Positions 1-8,012 of a stretch of 48,495 bases of DNA are shown piece by piece. The position numbers were made by a program, and so were the translations under genes. The stretch is from Cryptosporangium minutisporangium (lineage in GTDB: Bacteria > Actinomycetota > Actinomycetes > Mycobacteriales > Cryptosporangiaceae), in NCBI RefSeq assembly GCF_039536245.1, contig NZ_BAAAYN010000002.1:153942-202436 (forward strand), written 5' to 3'. Position 1 is the stretch's first letter. The number at the start of each line of letters is the position of its first letter. A model generated the notes under the pieces. It was given only the letters and a program-made list of their open reading frames with translations, ran no database searches and was not told where the DNA came from.

Positions 1-222
1 GACGGCGCTGCGGGCGCCGTCGGCACGGTGACGGCCGCCGCGGCGGACCCTTCCGAGAACGCCCCCTCGCCTCTCCGCACGCCGGTCCTCCCCCGGGCGG
101 CTCGGGCCGCCCGCGATCTCCGCACGCTCGGCGGCCACGTCGGCAGTGGCCGCCCGATCGTTCGGCTTCACCTCACCGACCGGGCCGCCGGCCTGGCCCA
201 GCTTCTCGAGGCGGTGCGATGA
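1..222 (+). CDS. pgi: 3' end of probable glucose-6-phosphate isomerase (partial)
   Basis: An open frame enters from the left edge and stops at 220-222. Its last residues (RPIVRLHLTDRAAGLAQLLE) resemble the C-terminal end of actinobacterial glucose-6-phosphate isomerases, where a sugar-phosphate isomerase domain finishes in a similar LHLTDR...GL...L motif. The enzyme interconverts glucose 6-phosphate and fructose 6-phosphate in the cytosol. The position supports this, because pgi or tal commonly precedes zwf-opcA-pgl in actinobacteria, and the stop codon overlaps the zwf ATG in an ATGA junction. Only about 73 residues are visible and the upstream part is Ala/Pro-rich and not diagnostic, so the family call rests on the tail and the context. 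Transaldolase is the main alternative. Confidence 0.6.
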   Translation, partial: DGAAGAVGTVTAAAADPSENAPSPLRTPVLPRAARAARDLRTLGGHVGSGRPIVRLHLTDRAAGLAQLLEAVR

Positions 223-1961
223 CCAAACCGGCCACGGGCGCTCCCAAGGCGTCCGGCAAACCATCCTCCGGGGCGAAGTCCGCCCCGGACACGTCCGACC
301 CGGACGCCGGCGGAAAGCCCGCGGCTGCAGCGCCAGCCGGCACACCGGCGGCGGGCAGCCCCACCGCGTCCAGCCCGGCGGCCGACAAACCCGCGGCGGG
401 CACCATCCCGCCGTCGCAGCTCACCGCGTCGCCGGGGGGACGCGCGGCCAATCCGCTGCGTGACCCGGCCGACCGACGGCTGCCGCGGGTCCCCGAGCCC
501 TGTGCGCTGGTCATCTTCGGGGTCACCGGCGACCTGTCCCGTAAGAAGCTCATCCCGGCGATCTACGACCTCGCCAACCGCGACCTGCTGCCGCCCGGCT
601 TCGTCGTCCTCGGCTTCGCCCGACGCGACTGGGGCGACGGGGAGTTCGAGGAGGTCGCCCGGGAGTGGGCGAAGAACGGCGCGCGCACCCAGTGGCGCGA
701 GGACGCCTGGGAGCGCCTCTCGGAGAACATCCGGTTCGTCGCGGGCTCGTTCGACGACGACGAGGCGTTCGACCACCTCGCCGGGGCGCTCAAGGAACTG
801 CACGACGAGCACGGCATCCTCGGCAACGCCGCGTTCTACCTGTCGATCCCGCCGGCGCTGTTCCCGATGGTTCTCAACCAGCTCGAGCGAACGAAGATGG
901 CGGACAGCACCACCTCCGGCGGGTGGCGGCGGGTCGTCGTCGAGAAGCCGTTCGGCCACGACGTGGAGTCCTCCAAGGAACTCAACCGTCTGGTCGACAA
1001 CGTGTTCACGGCCGACGACGTGTTCCGGATCGACCACTACCTGGGCAAGGAGACGGTCCAGAACCTGCTCGCGCTGCGGTTCGCCAACCAGCTGTTCGAG
1101 CCGGTCTGGAACGCGCACTACGTCGACTCGGTGCAGATCACGATGGCCGAGGACGTCGGCATCGGGACCCGGGCCGGGTTCTACGACAAGACCGGTACCG
1201 CCCGCGACGTGATCCAGAACCACCTGCTCCAGCTGCTCGCGCTCACCGCGATGGAGGAGCCGGTGAGCTTCTCGTCGGAGGCGATCCGCACCGAGAAGCT
1301 CAAGGTCCTGCACGCGACGAAGATCCCGGACGACCTCGAGCACGACGCGATCCGCGGGCAGTACGAGCAGGGCTGGCTGGCCGGTCAGCGCGTGCCGGGG
1401 TACCTCCAGGAGAAGGACATCCCGCCGGACTCGACCACCGAGACGTACGCGGCGATCAAGCTCGGCGTGCAGACGCGGCGCTGGGCCGGGGTGCCGTTCT
1501 ACGTCCGGGCGGGCAAGCGCCTGCCGCGCCGGGTCACCGAGATCGCGGTGCTGTTCAAGCGCGCGCCGCACCTGCCGTTCGCCGACACCGACACCGAGGC
1601 GCTCGGCCAGAACCAGCTGGTGATCAAGGTGCAGCCGGACGAGGGCATGACGATGAAGTTCGGCTCGAAGGTGCCCGGCTCGGCGATGGAGGTCCGCGAC
1701 GTCGCGATGGACTTCCTGTACGGCGAGGCGTTCACCGAGTCCTCCCCCGAGGCGTACGAGCGGTTGATCCTGGACGTGCTGATCGGCGACGCGACGCTGT
1801 TCCCGAACGCGGACGAGGTCGAGGCCAGCTGGGTGGTGATCGACGCGCTGGAGGACTACTGGGAGGGCACGGCGCCGCACAAGTACCGGGCCGGTGAGTG
1901 GGGCCCCAAGGCCGCGGACGAGATGCTCGCCCGCGAAGGACGCACCTGGAGGCGGCCGTGA
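219..1961 (+). CDS. zwf: Glucose-6-phosphate 1-dehydrogenase
   Basis: Oxidises glucose 6-phosphate to 6-phosphoglucono-1,5-lactone with NADP, the entry step of the oxidative pentose phosphate pathway. The nucleotide-binding motif GVTGDLSRKK lies at residues 101-110 and the substrate/catalytic motif RIDHYLGKE at 270-278, where H273 and K277 are the expected substrate contacts. The family body starts near NPLRDP at residue 79, so the protein (580 aa) carries an extra Ala/Pro/Ser-rich tail of about 75 residues compared with the usual length of about 510. The ATG at 219 overlaps the upstream stop (ATGA), which favours translational coupling, and no equally good start is seen closer to the conserved body. 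It forms an operon with opcA and pgl. OpcA is known to be needed for full activity of this enzyme in actinobacteria and cyanobacteria. Confidence 0.96.
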   Translation: MTKPATGAPKASGKPSSGAKSAPDTSDPDAGGKPAAAAPAGTPAAGSPTASSPAADKPAAGTIPPSQLTASPGGRAANPLRDPADRRLPRVPEPCALVIFGVTGDLSRKKLIPAIYDLANRDLLPPGFVVLGFARRDWGDGEFEEVAREWAKNGARTQWREDAWERLSENIRFVAGSFDDDEAFDHLAGALKELHDEHGILGNAAFYLSIPPALFPMVLNQLERTKMADSTTSGGWRRVVVEKPFGHDVESSKELNRLVDNVFTADDVFRIDHYLGKETVQNLLALRFANQLFEPVWNAHYVDSVQITMAEDVGIGTRAGFYDKTGTARDVIQNHLLQLLALTAMEEPVSFSSEAIRTEKLKVLHATKIPDDLEHDAIRGQYEQGWLAGQRVPGYLQEKDIPPDSTTETYAAIKLGVQTRRWAGVPFYVRAGKRLPRRVTEIAVLFKRAPHLPFADTDTEALGQNQLVIKVQPDEGMTMKFGSKVPGSAMEVRDVAMDFLYGEAFTESSPEAYERLILDVLIGDATLFPNADEVEASWVVIDALEDYWEGTAPHKYRAGEWGPKAADEMLAREGRTWRRP

Positions 1962-2944
1962 CGACACTCTGGGACACCACCGGCACCGACGTGGTCAAGG
2001 CGCTGTCGGAGTCGCGCCGGGCCGCCGGTTTCGTCGCGAGTGGCGTTGCGCTGACCCTGGTCGTCGTCGCCAACGAGAAGCACGTGGCGGCGGCCGAGGA
2101 CGCCGCCAGCGTGGCCGCCGCCGCCCACCCGTGCCGCCTGCTCATCGTGGTCCGGCGCCAGATCGAGGCACCGATGCCGCGGCTGGACGCGGAGATCTCG
2201 GTCGGTGGTCGGCTGGGCCCCGGTGAGGCCGTCGTGATGCGGATGTACGGGCGGCTCGCCGCCCACGCCGAGTCGGTCACGCTGCCGCTGCTCGCGCCGG
2301 ACGTTCCGGTCGTGACGTGGTGGCACGGGGAGCCGCCGGAGAGGATCGCGTACGACCCGCTCGGCGTCTTCGCCGACCGCCGGGTCACCGACGCCCGCGA
2401 GGCCGCCGACCCGATCGCGGCGCTGCACGGCCGGGCCGAGGACTACGCGCCGGGCGACACCGACCTCGGTTGGTCCCGGACGACGCCCTGGCGGACGCTG
2501 CTGGCCGGGGCCTTCGACACCGTGACCGGGCGGCCGTTGTCGGTGAAGGTGGTCACCGCGCCGCGCAACGTCACCGGCACGCTGCTGGTCGGCTGGTTGC
2601 GCAGCCGACTGGGCCTCGACGTCGATCTGCAGGAGACCGCGAAGCGGGGCATCGCCGAGGTCACCGTCGAGATCGACGACGGCACGACGATCTCGGTGGT
2701 CCGGCAGGACAGCCACCACGCGATCCTGCGCCGGACCGGGGTACCCGACCGGATCCAGCCGCTGGCCAGGCGGACGCTCGGCGAGCAGCTCGCCGAGGAG
2801 ATCAAACGGCTCGACCCGGACCAGCCCTACGGTGAGGCGCTCGGCGCCGCTACCGGGCTGACCGGGCTCAACCAGCGCTCGCCGTTCCGTTCGCACGTCT
2901 GGAAGGACCCCATGCCCGCCGCCTCCCCCGCCACCCCCTCATGA
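1958..2944 (+). CDS. opcA: Glucose-6-phosphate dehydrogenase assembly protein OpcA
   Basis: Allosteric or assembly partner of glucose-6-phosphate dehydrogenase; it has no known catalysis of its own. The start is the GTG at 1958, which overlaps the zwf stop (GTGA) and follows a GGAGG at 1948-1952. The protein then begins VTTLWDTTGTDVV, the usual OpcA N-terminus, and is 328 aa, close to family length. Typical segments are the PCRLLIVVRR stretch, the LLAPDVPVVTWWHGEPP stretch near residue 115-130, and the LGLDVDLQETAKRGIAEVTV region in the second half. A longer open frame begins at 1898 inside zwf but has no ribosome site and would encode out-of-family sequence. Its stop overlaps the pgl ATG (ATGA), so zwf, opcA and pgl are probably translated in coupled, near-equal amounts. 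Confidence 0.95.
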   Translation: MTTLWDTTGTDVVKALSESRRAAGFVASGVALTLVVVANEKHVAAAEDAASVAAAAHPCRLLIVVRRQIEAPMPRLDAEISVGGRLGPGEAVVMRMYGRLAAHAESVTLPLLAPDVPVVTWWHGEPPERIAYDPLGVFADRRVTDAREAADPIAALHGRAEDYAPGDTDLGWSRTTPWRTLLAGAFDTVTGRPLSVKVVTAPRNVTGTLLVGWLRSRLGLDVDLQETAKRGIAEVTVEIDDGTTISVVRQDSHHAILRRTGVPDRIQPLARRTLGEQLAEEIKRLDPDQPYGEALGAATGLTGLNQRSPFRSHVWKDPMPAASPATPS

Positions 2945-3708
2945 CCGTGGGCGAACTCTCGGTCGTCGTCCACCGGGACGCCGACGTGCTGGCCGCGGCG
3001 GCCGCGGCCCGGCTGATGGTGCGGATCGTCGACGCGCAGCAGGCCCGGGGTAGCGCCTCGATCGTCCTGACCGGCGGCGGCGTCGGCATCGGGACGCTCA
3101 AGGCGCTCAACGCGAGCCCGGCCAGGGACGCGATCGACTGGGGCGCGGTCGACATCTGGTGGGGCGACGAGCGGTACCTGGCGCCCGGCGACCCCGAGCG
3201 CAACGAGGTGCAGGCCAACGAGGCCCTGCTCGACCACGTCCCGGTCAATCCGGCACGCGTGCACCGGATGCCCGCCGACACCGGCAGCGACCCGGAGACC
3301 GCGGCCGAGCGCTACGCCGACGAACTGTCGAAGGTCGCGCGGGCCGGCACGTCGCTGCCGAAGTTCGACGTGCTGCTGCTCGGCGTCGGGCCGGAAGGGC
3401 ACATCGCGTCGATCTTCCCGGAGTCACCGGCGGCGTACGACGAAGGACTGGTGACCGCCGTCCGGAACTGCCCGAAGCCACCGCCCACCCGGATCTCGCT
3501 GACGTTCGGCACGATCACCAGCGCGGACGAGGTGTGGCTGCTCGCCGCCGGGGCCGGTAAGGCCGAGGCGGTGGGGCTGGCGCTGGCCGGCGCGGGACGC
3601 GTCCAGATCCCGGCGGCCGGTGCGCGGGGCGGCGTCCGGACGTTGTGGTTGGTGGACGAGGCCGCGGCGGTCAAGGTGCCCCCGGAACTCCGCCTCCGCC
3701 GAGGCTGA
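2941..3708 (+). CDS. pgl: 6-phosphogluconolactonase (DevB/Pgl type)
   Basis: Hydrolyses 6-phosphogluconolactone to 6-phosphogluconate, the second step of the oxidative pentose phosphate branch. Family landmarks are LTGGGVGIG near residues 42-50 (usually LSGGST), WGDERYL at 74-80, the catalytic loop LGVGPEGHIASIFP at 147-160 with H154, and RISLTFGTI near 185. Its 255 aa match the family. The substitution of the usual LSGGS by TGGGV is a small oddity in the phosphate-binding loop. The ATG overlaps the opcA stop, so it is the last gene of a coupled pgi-zwf-opcA-pgl operon. A strong hairpin follows 14 nt after the stop. Confidence 0.94.
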   Translation: MTVGELSVVVHRDADVLAAAAAARLMVRIVDAQQARGSASIVLTGGGVGIGTLKALNASPARDAIDWGAVDIWWGDERYLAPGDPERNEVQANEALLDHVPVNPARVHRMPADTGSDPETAAERYADELSKVARAGTSLPKFDVLLLGVGPEGHIASIFPESPAAYDEGLVTAVRNCPKPPPTRISLTFGTITSADEVWLLAAGAGKAEAVGLALAGAGRVQIPAAGARGGVRTLWLVDEAAAVKVPPELRLRRG

Positions 3709-3722
3709 TCCGGCCGGAACGT

Positions 3723-3758
3723 GAACAGCCCCCGTCCCGGGAGGGATGGGGGCTGTTC
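3723..3758. terminator. Bidirectional hairpin terminator between pgl and rbpA
   Basis: Two 16-nt arms (3723-3738 and 3743-3758) pair with a single G-T wobble around a GGGA loop. There is no long T tract, which is normal for actinobacterial terminators. It sits between the convergent pgl and rbpA genes and probably serves both. Confidence 0.85.
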
Positions 3759-3821
3759 GACGTTCGTACCGCGCGCGGGTGGGTCGCACCGCGCCGCGGG
3801 GCGGAGCGCGTCAGCTACGAC

Positions 3822-4166
3822 TCAGATCTCGCCTCGGCGAGCCCTGACTTTCGCAAGCGCTTCCTCGAGGATCGCCTCACCGTCTGCGTCGCTGCGCCGT
3901 TCCCGCACGTAGGCCAGGTGCGTCTTGTACGGCTCGTTACGCGGAGCGGCCGGCGGGTTCTCCCGGTCCTTACCGGCGGGCAGCCCGCACCGCGGACAGT
4001 CCCAGTGCTCCGGCTCGGCCGCTTCCTGGGCGAACGACACGCGGGTCACGTGTCCGTTAGCGCAGTAGAAGGGAATGTGACGGCGGGGCGCTGACTCCCC
4101 CCGCTCCGCCTCTCCCATCGGCCCCGCGCCCACGCGGGTACCTCGGATGGCATTTCCACCAGCCAC
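3822..4166 (-). CDS. rbpA: RNA polymerase-binding protein RbpA
   Basis: Actinobacterial transcription factor that binds RNA polymerase together with group 1/2 sigma factors and stabilises open complexes. The protein is 114 aa. It starts with the typical GNAIRGTRVGAGPMGEAERG stretch, followed by a zinc-ribbon-like core (YCANGH near residue 34 and WDCPRCG near 55) and a C-terminal sigma-interaction helix rich in Arg and Glu (EEALAKVRARR). The start is the GTG at 4166, because the family consensus begins immediately after it. It lies 74 nt downstream of secG on the same strand, an arrangement common in actinobacteria. The principal sigma factor (28.5 kb) and sigB (44.8 kb), its expected partners, are also in this window. 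Confidence 0.95.
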   Translation of the reverse strand: MAGGNAIRGTRVGAGPMGEAERGESAPRRHIPFYCANGHVTRVSFAQEAAEPEHWDCPRCGLPAGKDRENPPAAPRNEPYKTHLAYVRERRSDADGEAILEEALAKVRARRGEI

Positions 4167-4240
4167 GGTTACAGCGCTCCGTTCCTTCCCAGAGGGGGTG
4201 GGTGGGGTGGTCGCTGCCGGGGTCGACCGAGCCCGAGAAA

Positions 4241-4483
4241 TCAGGCGCCGGCGGTCGTCTTCAGCAGCAACCCGAGCGTCACGATGCAGGCGAACCAGAT
4301 CACGCCGGTAGCGATCGTGATCCGGTCGAGGTTCTTCTCCGCGACCGAGGAACCGGAGAGGTTAGAGGAGACGCCACCACCGAACATGCTGGACAAACCT
4401 CCACCCTTACCACGGTGGAGCAGGATCAGCAGGATCAGCGCCAAGCTCGTCACGACGAGCACGGTCGACACGGCGATGGTCAT
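4241..4483 (-). CDS. secG: Preprotein translocase subunit SecG
   Basis: Small accessory subunit of the SecYEG protein-export channel. The 80-aa protein starts MTIAVSTVLVVTSLALILLI, the first membrane helix (about residues 3-22). It continues with the family loop HRGKGGGLSSMFGGG (23-37), where the GKGGGLS...G motif is diagnostic, and ends with a second helix (about 55-75). The frame extends upstream to 4678 but that part is Arg/Pro-rich and unlike SecG. The ATG at 4483 is preceded by GAGGAA about 12 nt upstream. It may be cotranscribed with rbpA downstream. The 209 bp up to the histidine kinase stop show no tRNA or other gene that I can recognise. Confidence 0.93.
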   Translation of the reverse strand: MTIAVSTVLVVTSLALILLILLHRGKGGGLSSMFGGGVSSNLSGSSVAEKNLDRITIATGVIWFACIVTLGLLLKTTAGA

Positions 4484-4692
4484 TGCGGGTGGGAGTTCCT
4501 CTCGCTCTCGCGGGGGTCGCGGACACCGGCCCGATTCTCCGGGGTGCCGCGCTGGGGCCGCAGCACCACCCGGACAGGATAACTGCCTCGGCGGCGCGGA
4601 CGAGCCATGGTCACCATCCACTCCACCATTCAGAGGAATTGTTTGGGGAAAACCGCGCCGAGAAGCCGCCCCACGCACGGCTCAGCGGCGGG

Positions 4693-5958
4693 TCAGCGGG
4701 GTTGGGGACGCGCGACACCACGGACCCGCCCGGTCGGGGCGGCGTCGCGGCCCGGCGCGGTGAGCGTCGCGGCGATCGCCGGATCCGCCGCGGGGATCAG
4801 CACCGTCACCTCGAGCCCGCCGCCGGGGCGCGCCACTGCCTGCACGGTTCCGCCGTGCGCACCCGCGACCGCTCGGACGATCGAGAGCCCCAGGCCTGCG
4901 CCACGGGTGCCGGTGCGCTCCACACCGCCGCGCCGGAACGGCTCGAACAGCCCCGGGACGTCGCGCTGGTCGAGGTCCGGTCCGTCGTTGGCGACCACCA
5001 GCCACGCCTGCCTGCCGTCGCTGCCGGTCCGCACGTTCAGGACGCCATGGGTGAGGTTGTAGCGGACCGCGTTCTCCACCAGGTTGCCGGCCAGCCGCTC
5101 CAGCAGGCTCGGGTCCCCCACCACGACCGCCGGCGCAAAATCCGTGCTGACCTGGAGCGAGAGCCGCTCGGTCTCGGCCGCGACCGCCGCCAGCGTGGAG
5201 GGCACGCCGCGGGCCAGGTCCACCGGGATCTGCTTGGCCAGCCGTCCGGCCTGCGCCTCGGTGCGGGCGAGCAGCAGGAGGGCCTCGATCAGCTCGTTCG
5301 CTCGGCTGGACGCATCCCGGACCACGGTGCCCATCCGGCGGAGATCCTCGACCGTGGCGTCGGAGTCGGCGAGCGTCACGTCGATCTCCGTCCGCATGAC
5401 CGCGAGCGGTGTGCGGAGCTCGTGGCTGGCGTTCGCGACGAACCGCTTCTGGCTGCCGAACGCGGCGGACAACCGGTCGAGCATGCTGTCGAACGTGTCG
5501 GCCAGCTCCTTCACCTCGTCGTCCGGGCCGGTGTGGTGCAGCCGGTGGTCGAGCGTCTCGGTGGAGAGGCGGCGGGCGGTCGCGGTCACCTGGTGCAGCG
5601 GGCGCAGCGCCCGCCCGGTGAGCAGGTGTCCGCCCGCCACTCCGGCCACGCCGATCGCGACCAGCGCGAGGAAGCCCTTCACCAGGAGGTCGGTCGTCGT
5701 GGTGGACGCCACGCTCTCCTGCCATGCGGTCGCACTCTCGGTGTGCGTACTGCCGTCCGCGTCGACGAGCGTGACGCTGGAGCCCGGCGCGAGCTGCTCG
5801 GTGGACATCAGCTGGTCGCGGACCAGAAGGTAGGAGAGCACCAGCAGGAGCAGGCCGGCGCCGACCAGCAGGATCCCGTTGAGCAGCGTCAGCCGCAGCC
5901 GAAGCGTCGGGCGCAGGCGAGACGGGCGTACCGGGGCCGTCCCCCCGTACACGGTCAT
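4693..5958 (-). CDS. Sensor histidine kinase (HAMP-HisKA-HATPase)
   Basis: Membrane kinase of a two-component system (421 aa). Helix 1 lies at about residues 23-47, followed by a short extracytoplasmic segment (about 48-90), helix 2 at about 91-112, and a HAMP linker at 113-165. The phosphoacceptor motif is ASHELRTPL with H179, the N box NLVENAVRYN is at 292-301, and the ATP-lid glycines are at NDGPD (324-328) and GAGLGLS (353-359). All catalytic boxes look intact. The sensor loop is only about 40 residues, with a Thr/Ser-rich stretch, so the signal may be membrane-related or very small; I cannot name it. Its ATG overlaps the response regulator stop (ATGA), so the regulator and kinase are one transcript with the regulator first. 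Confidence 0.93.
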   Translation of the reverse strand: MTVYGGTAPVRPSRLRPTLRLRLTLLNGILLVGAGLLLLVLSYLLVRDQLMSTEQLAPGSSVTLVDADGSTHTESATAWQESVASTTTTDLLVKGFLALVAIGVAGVAGGHLLTGRALRPLHQVTATARRLSTETLDHRLHHTGPDDEVKELADTFDSMLDRLSAAFGSQKRFVANASHELRTPLAVMRTEIDVTLADSDATVEDLRRMGTVVRDASSRANELIEALLLLARTEAQAGRLAKQIPVDLARGVPSTLAAVAAETERLSLQVSTDFAPAVVVGDPSLLERLAGNLVENAVRYNLTHGVLNVRTGSDGRQAWLVVANDGPDLDQRDVPGLFEPFRRGGVERTGTRGAGLGLSIVRAVAGAHGGTVQAVARPGGGLEVTVLIPAADPAIAATLTAPGRDAAPTGRVRGVARPQPR

Positions 5959-6617
5959 CTCGGTGTCACCCGGTAGCCGGCACCGACCACCGTCTCGATC
6001 AGCGGCGGATCACCGAGCTTCTTGCGTAGCGTCATCATCGTCACCCGCACGGTCGTGGTGAACGGATCAGCGTTGGCGTCCCACACCCGTTCGAGCAGCT
6101 CCTCGCTGGAGATCACCGCGCCGCGGGCGGACAGCAGCACCTCCAGGACGCCGAACTCCTTGCGGGTCAGGTCGACCGGACGCCCGGCGCGGCTGACCAC
6201 CCGGCGGGCCGGGTCCAGCTCGACGTCGCCGACGGCCAGCACCGGCGGCGCGGGCGGGGTCGCCCGCCGGCCGAGCGCGCGGACGCGAGCGACCAGCTCC
6301 TCGAACGCGAACGGCTTCGCGAGGTAGTCGTCCGCGCCGATACCGAGGCCCTCGACGCGATCGGCGACCGTGCCGCTGGCGGTCAGCATGAGGACTCTGG
6401 TGAGCGAGCCGGAGGCCGCCAGCTCGGTGCAGATCACGTCCCCGTGGACGCCCGGCAGGTCACGGTCGAGCACGACGACGTCGTAACGGGTGACGGTGGC
6501 CATCTCCTGGCCGTCGGTTCCGTTGTAGGCGACGTCGACGGCCATCCCTTCCCGGCGCAGACCACGGGTCACCGCGTCGGCCAGAGCCCGCTCGTCCTCG
6601 ATCACCAGCACCCGCAC
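5955..6617 (-). CDS. OmpR/PhoB-family response regulator
   Basis: DNA-binding partner of the adjacent kinase (220 aa). The receiver domain covers about residues 1-115, with the acidic pair E7/D8, phosphoacceptor D51 (in VVLDRDLPG), T79 and K101 (AKPF) all present. A PhoB/OmpR-type winged helix (about 126-220) contains LTRKEFGVLEVLL and ends with VGAGYRV. The GTG at 6617 is the start because the receiver domain begins directly with RVLVIEDE. The spacing of key residues is standard, so it should be a functional transcription factor. Targets are unknown; autoregulation from the 6618-6800 intergenic region is a normal expectation, not something seen. Confidence 0.94.
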   Translation of the reverse strand: MRVLVIEDERALADAVTRGLRREGMAVDVAYNGTDGQEMATVTRYDVVVLDRDLPGVHGDVICTELAASGSLTRVLMLTASGTVADRVEGLGIGADDYLAKPFAFEELVARVRALGRRATPPAPPVLAVGDVELDPARRVVSRAGRPVDLTRKEFGVLEVLLSARGAVISSEELLERVWDANADPFTTTVRVTMMTLRKKLGDPPLIETVVGAGYRVTPR

Positions 6618-6807
6618 GTCGTGCCTCCTACTGCGTACCGTCGCCGGGAGCCCGACACCGAACCCCCACCCCGACGGTAAGCCTCCTCTGCACGGCAGTC
6701 GGCACTGGGCGCGGCGTAATGCCGGTTACGTCCACGTTGGACGGCCTTCGGTGGCGACCGTGCGCGCAGCGCCACTCCGGCGGTGTGGTATCGATCGCGG
6801 GGTGCGC

Positions 6808-7758
6808 ATGCTGTCGACTCCCCCACCACCGCCCGCTTCGACCCCGGTACCACTCGCCGGTCTCGATGCGGTGCCGTGGAACCGGCTGCACCACGCCTAC
6901 GGTGTCGCCACCGACGTCCCAGGGCATCTCCGGGCGTTACGGTCGAGCGATCCGGACGTCCGGCAGAACGCCTGCGCGGCGCTGCTGGGCACCGTCTATC
7001 ACCAGGGAACCCGCTGGCAGGCGACCCGGTACGTGGTCCAGTTCGTAGTCGGGCTGGTGGAGGCCAGGGACACGCCGGACCGCGCGATCCTCATCGGGCT
7101 GCTGCGCGCGCTCTCGGTGGGCGACCGCGAGGACGGCGAGCTGCCGTTCTCCCCCGCCGCGGCGTTCGCGGGCGCGCGCGGCGTGACGTCCGAGACCGAG
7201 CGGACGGTGCTCACCTGGCTCTACGACGAGGAGACCCGTCCGGACGAGGCGCAGCTCGCCGCCACCGACGCGGTCGCCGCCTACTGGGCCCAGGCCGCGT
7301 ACGAGGCGGGCGCCCGGCACGGGTACCGCTACCTGAACTGGCTCGCCGACCCCGATCCGGCGGTGGCGGCCGGCGCCGCGGAGTTGCTGGCGTGGTTCCC
7401 CGCGACGCCCGGCATGGTGCCGGCCCTGATCGCGGTCCCGGAGGACGACGCGCACGCGCTCGCCCGCTGCAGCGCGAACCTGAGCCTCGGACACCTGGGC
7501 AGCAGCGCGGCCGGCAACATCGAGGTGGACGCCCGGCTCGTCGAGCTGCTCGGGGCGGCACATCTCACGGTGGCGCTGACGGCCGCGGTGGCCCTGGCCT
7601 ACCGGCACGGGACCGCTTTGCCACCGAAGGCGCTCCAGGTGCTCCAGGAGGCGCGCAATCACAAGGTGGGGCGCCGGGAGTGGTCCGACAGCTGGCCCTG
7701 GGACCGCCCACCAGCCGCCTTCGCCTCGCTGGCCCTCCGGAAGGCGTCAGCGAACTGA
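6808..7758 (+). CDS. HEAT-repeat-like protein of unknown function
   Basis: The protein, about 316 aa, consists of tandem amphipathic helices resembling HEAT repeats. An N-terminal module begins near PWNRLHHAYGVATDVPGHLRAL and is followed by repeats such as DPDVRQNACAALLGTVYHQG, DPAVAAGAAELLAWF and VALTAAVALAYRHG. Similar proteins with a WNxLxHAYGxAxDVP start occur widely in actinobacteria, and their function is not established. There is no signal peptide, membrane segment or catalytic motif, so it is probably a cytosolic protein-interaction scaffold. The start is uncertain: the ATG at 6808 is chosen, the GTG at 6802 is almost equivalent, and the GTG at 6751 would add 19 Arg-rich residues. Its stop is 24 bp before the toxin-antitoxin remnant, with which no functional link is visible. 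Confidence 0.75.
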   Translation: MLSTPPPPPASTPVPLAGLDAVPWNRLHHAYGVATDVPGHLRALRSSDPDVRQNACAALLGTVYHQGTRWQATRYVVQFVVGLVEARDTPDRAILIGLLRALSVGDREDGELPFSPAAAFAGARGVTSETERTVLTWLYDEETRPDEAQLAATDAVAAYWAQAAYEAGARHGYRYLNWLADPDPAVAAGAAELLAWFPATPGMVPALIAVPEDDAHALARCSANLSLGHLGSSAAGNIEVDARLVELLGAAHLTVALTAAVALAYRHGTALPPKALQVLQEARNHKVGRREWSDSWPWDRPPAAFASLALRKASAN

Positions 7759-7765
7759 ACCTCGC

Positions 7766-7782
7766 GCATGCATTCTGCATGC
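7766..7782. promoter_or_regulatory. Palindrome at the antitoxin start: candidate autoregulatory operator
   Basis: The arms GCATGCA and TGCATGC are perfect 7-bp inverted repeats around a TTC spacer, ending one base before the ATG at 7783. FitA/VapB-type ribbon-helix-helix antitoxins typically repress their own operon by binding such palindromes. Confidence 0.5.
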
Positions 7783-7962
7783 ATGGTCGCTCTCCGGATC
7801 CGTGACGTTCCGGACGACGTCCGCGATGTTCTCGTCGAACAGGCACGCGTCAAGGGACAGTCGCTCCAAGCCTTCCTACTCGACCTGTTCCGCATGCAGG
7901 CCCGCCGCTCCGTGAACACGACCCTGCTGCAGCAGTTCAGCGGCCGGTCGGACGGCTCCTGA
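7783..7962 (+). CDS. FitA/VapB-like ribbon-helix-helix antitoxin, probably truncated
   Basis: The 59-aa product starts MVALRIRDVPDDVRDVLVEQ, the ribbon-helix-helix DNA-binding fold of FitA/VapB antitoxins, followed by a helix (KGQSLQAFLLDLFRMQARR). After the TGA at 7960-7962 the same frame stays open (SLAGETAATLAEQRGAR) up to a second TGA at 8014-8016, which overlaps the ATG of the toxin remnant in the ATGA junction usual for these operons. The first TGA therefore looks like a nonsense mutation that removed about 17 C-terminal residues, the part that normally wraps the toxin. DNA binding may survive while toxin neutralisation probably does not. The ATG at 7768 is an alternative start, but it lies inside the palindrome. 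Confidence 0.7.
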   Translation: MVALRIRDVPDDVRDVLVEQARVKGQSLQAFLLDLFRMQARRSVNTTLLQQFSGRSDGS

Positions 7963-8012
7963 TCGCTCGCCGGAGAGACCGCGGCCACGCTGGCGGAGCA
8001 ACGCGGCGCACG

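Noticed and set aside
168-1967. Long minus-strand frame opposite zwf
   Set aside because: It is an Arg/Val/Leu/Asp-rich antisense frame caused by high GC at third codon positions; the plus strand encodes an intact zwf.
4484-4692. tRNA or SecG extension upstream of secG
   Set aside because: No T-loop sequence or clover-leaf pairing was seen, and the extended frame is Arg/Pro-rich and unlike SecG.
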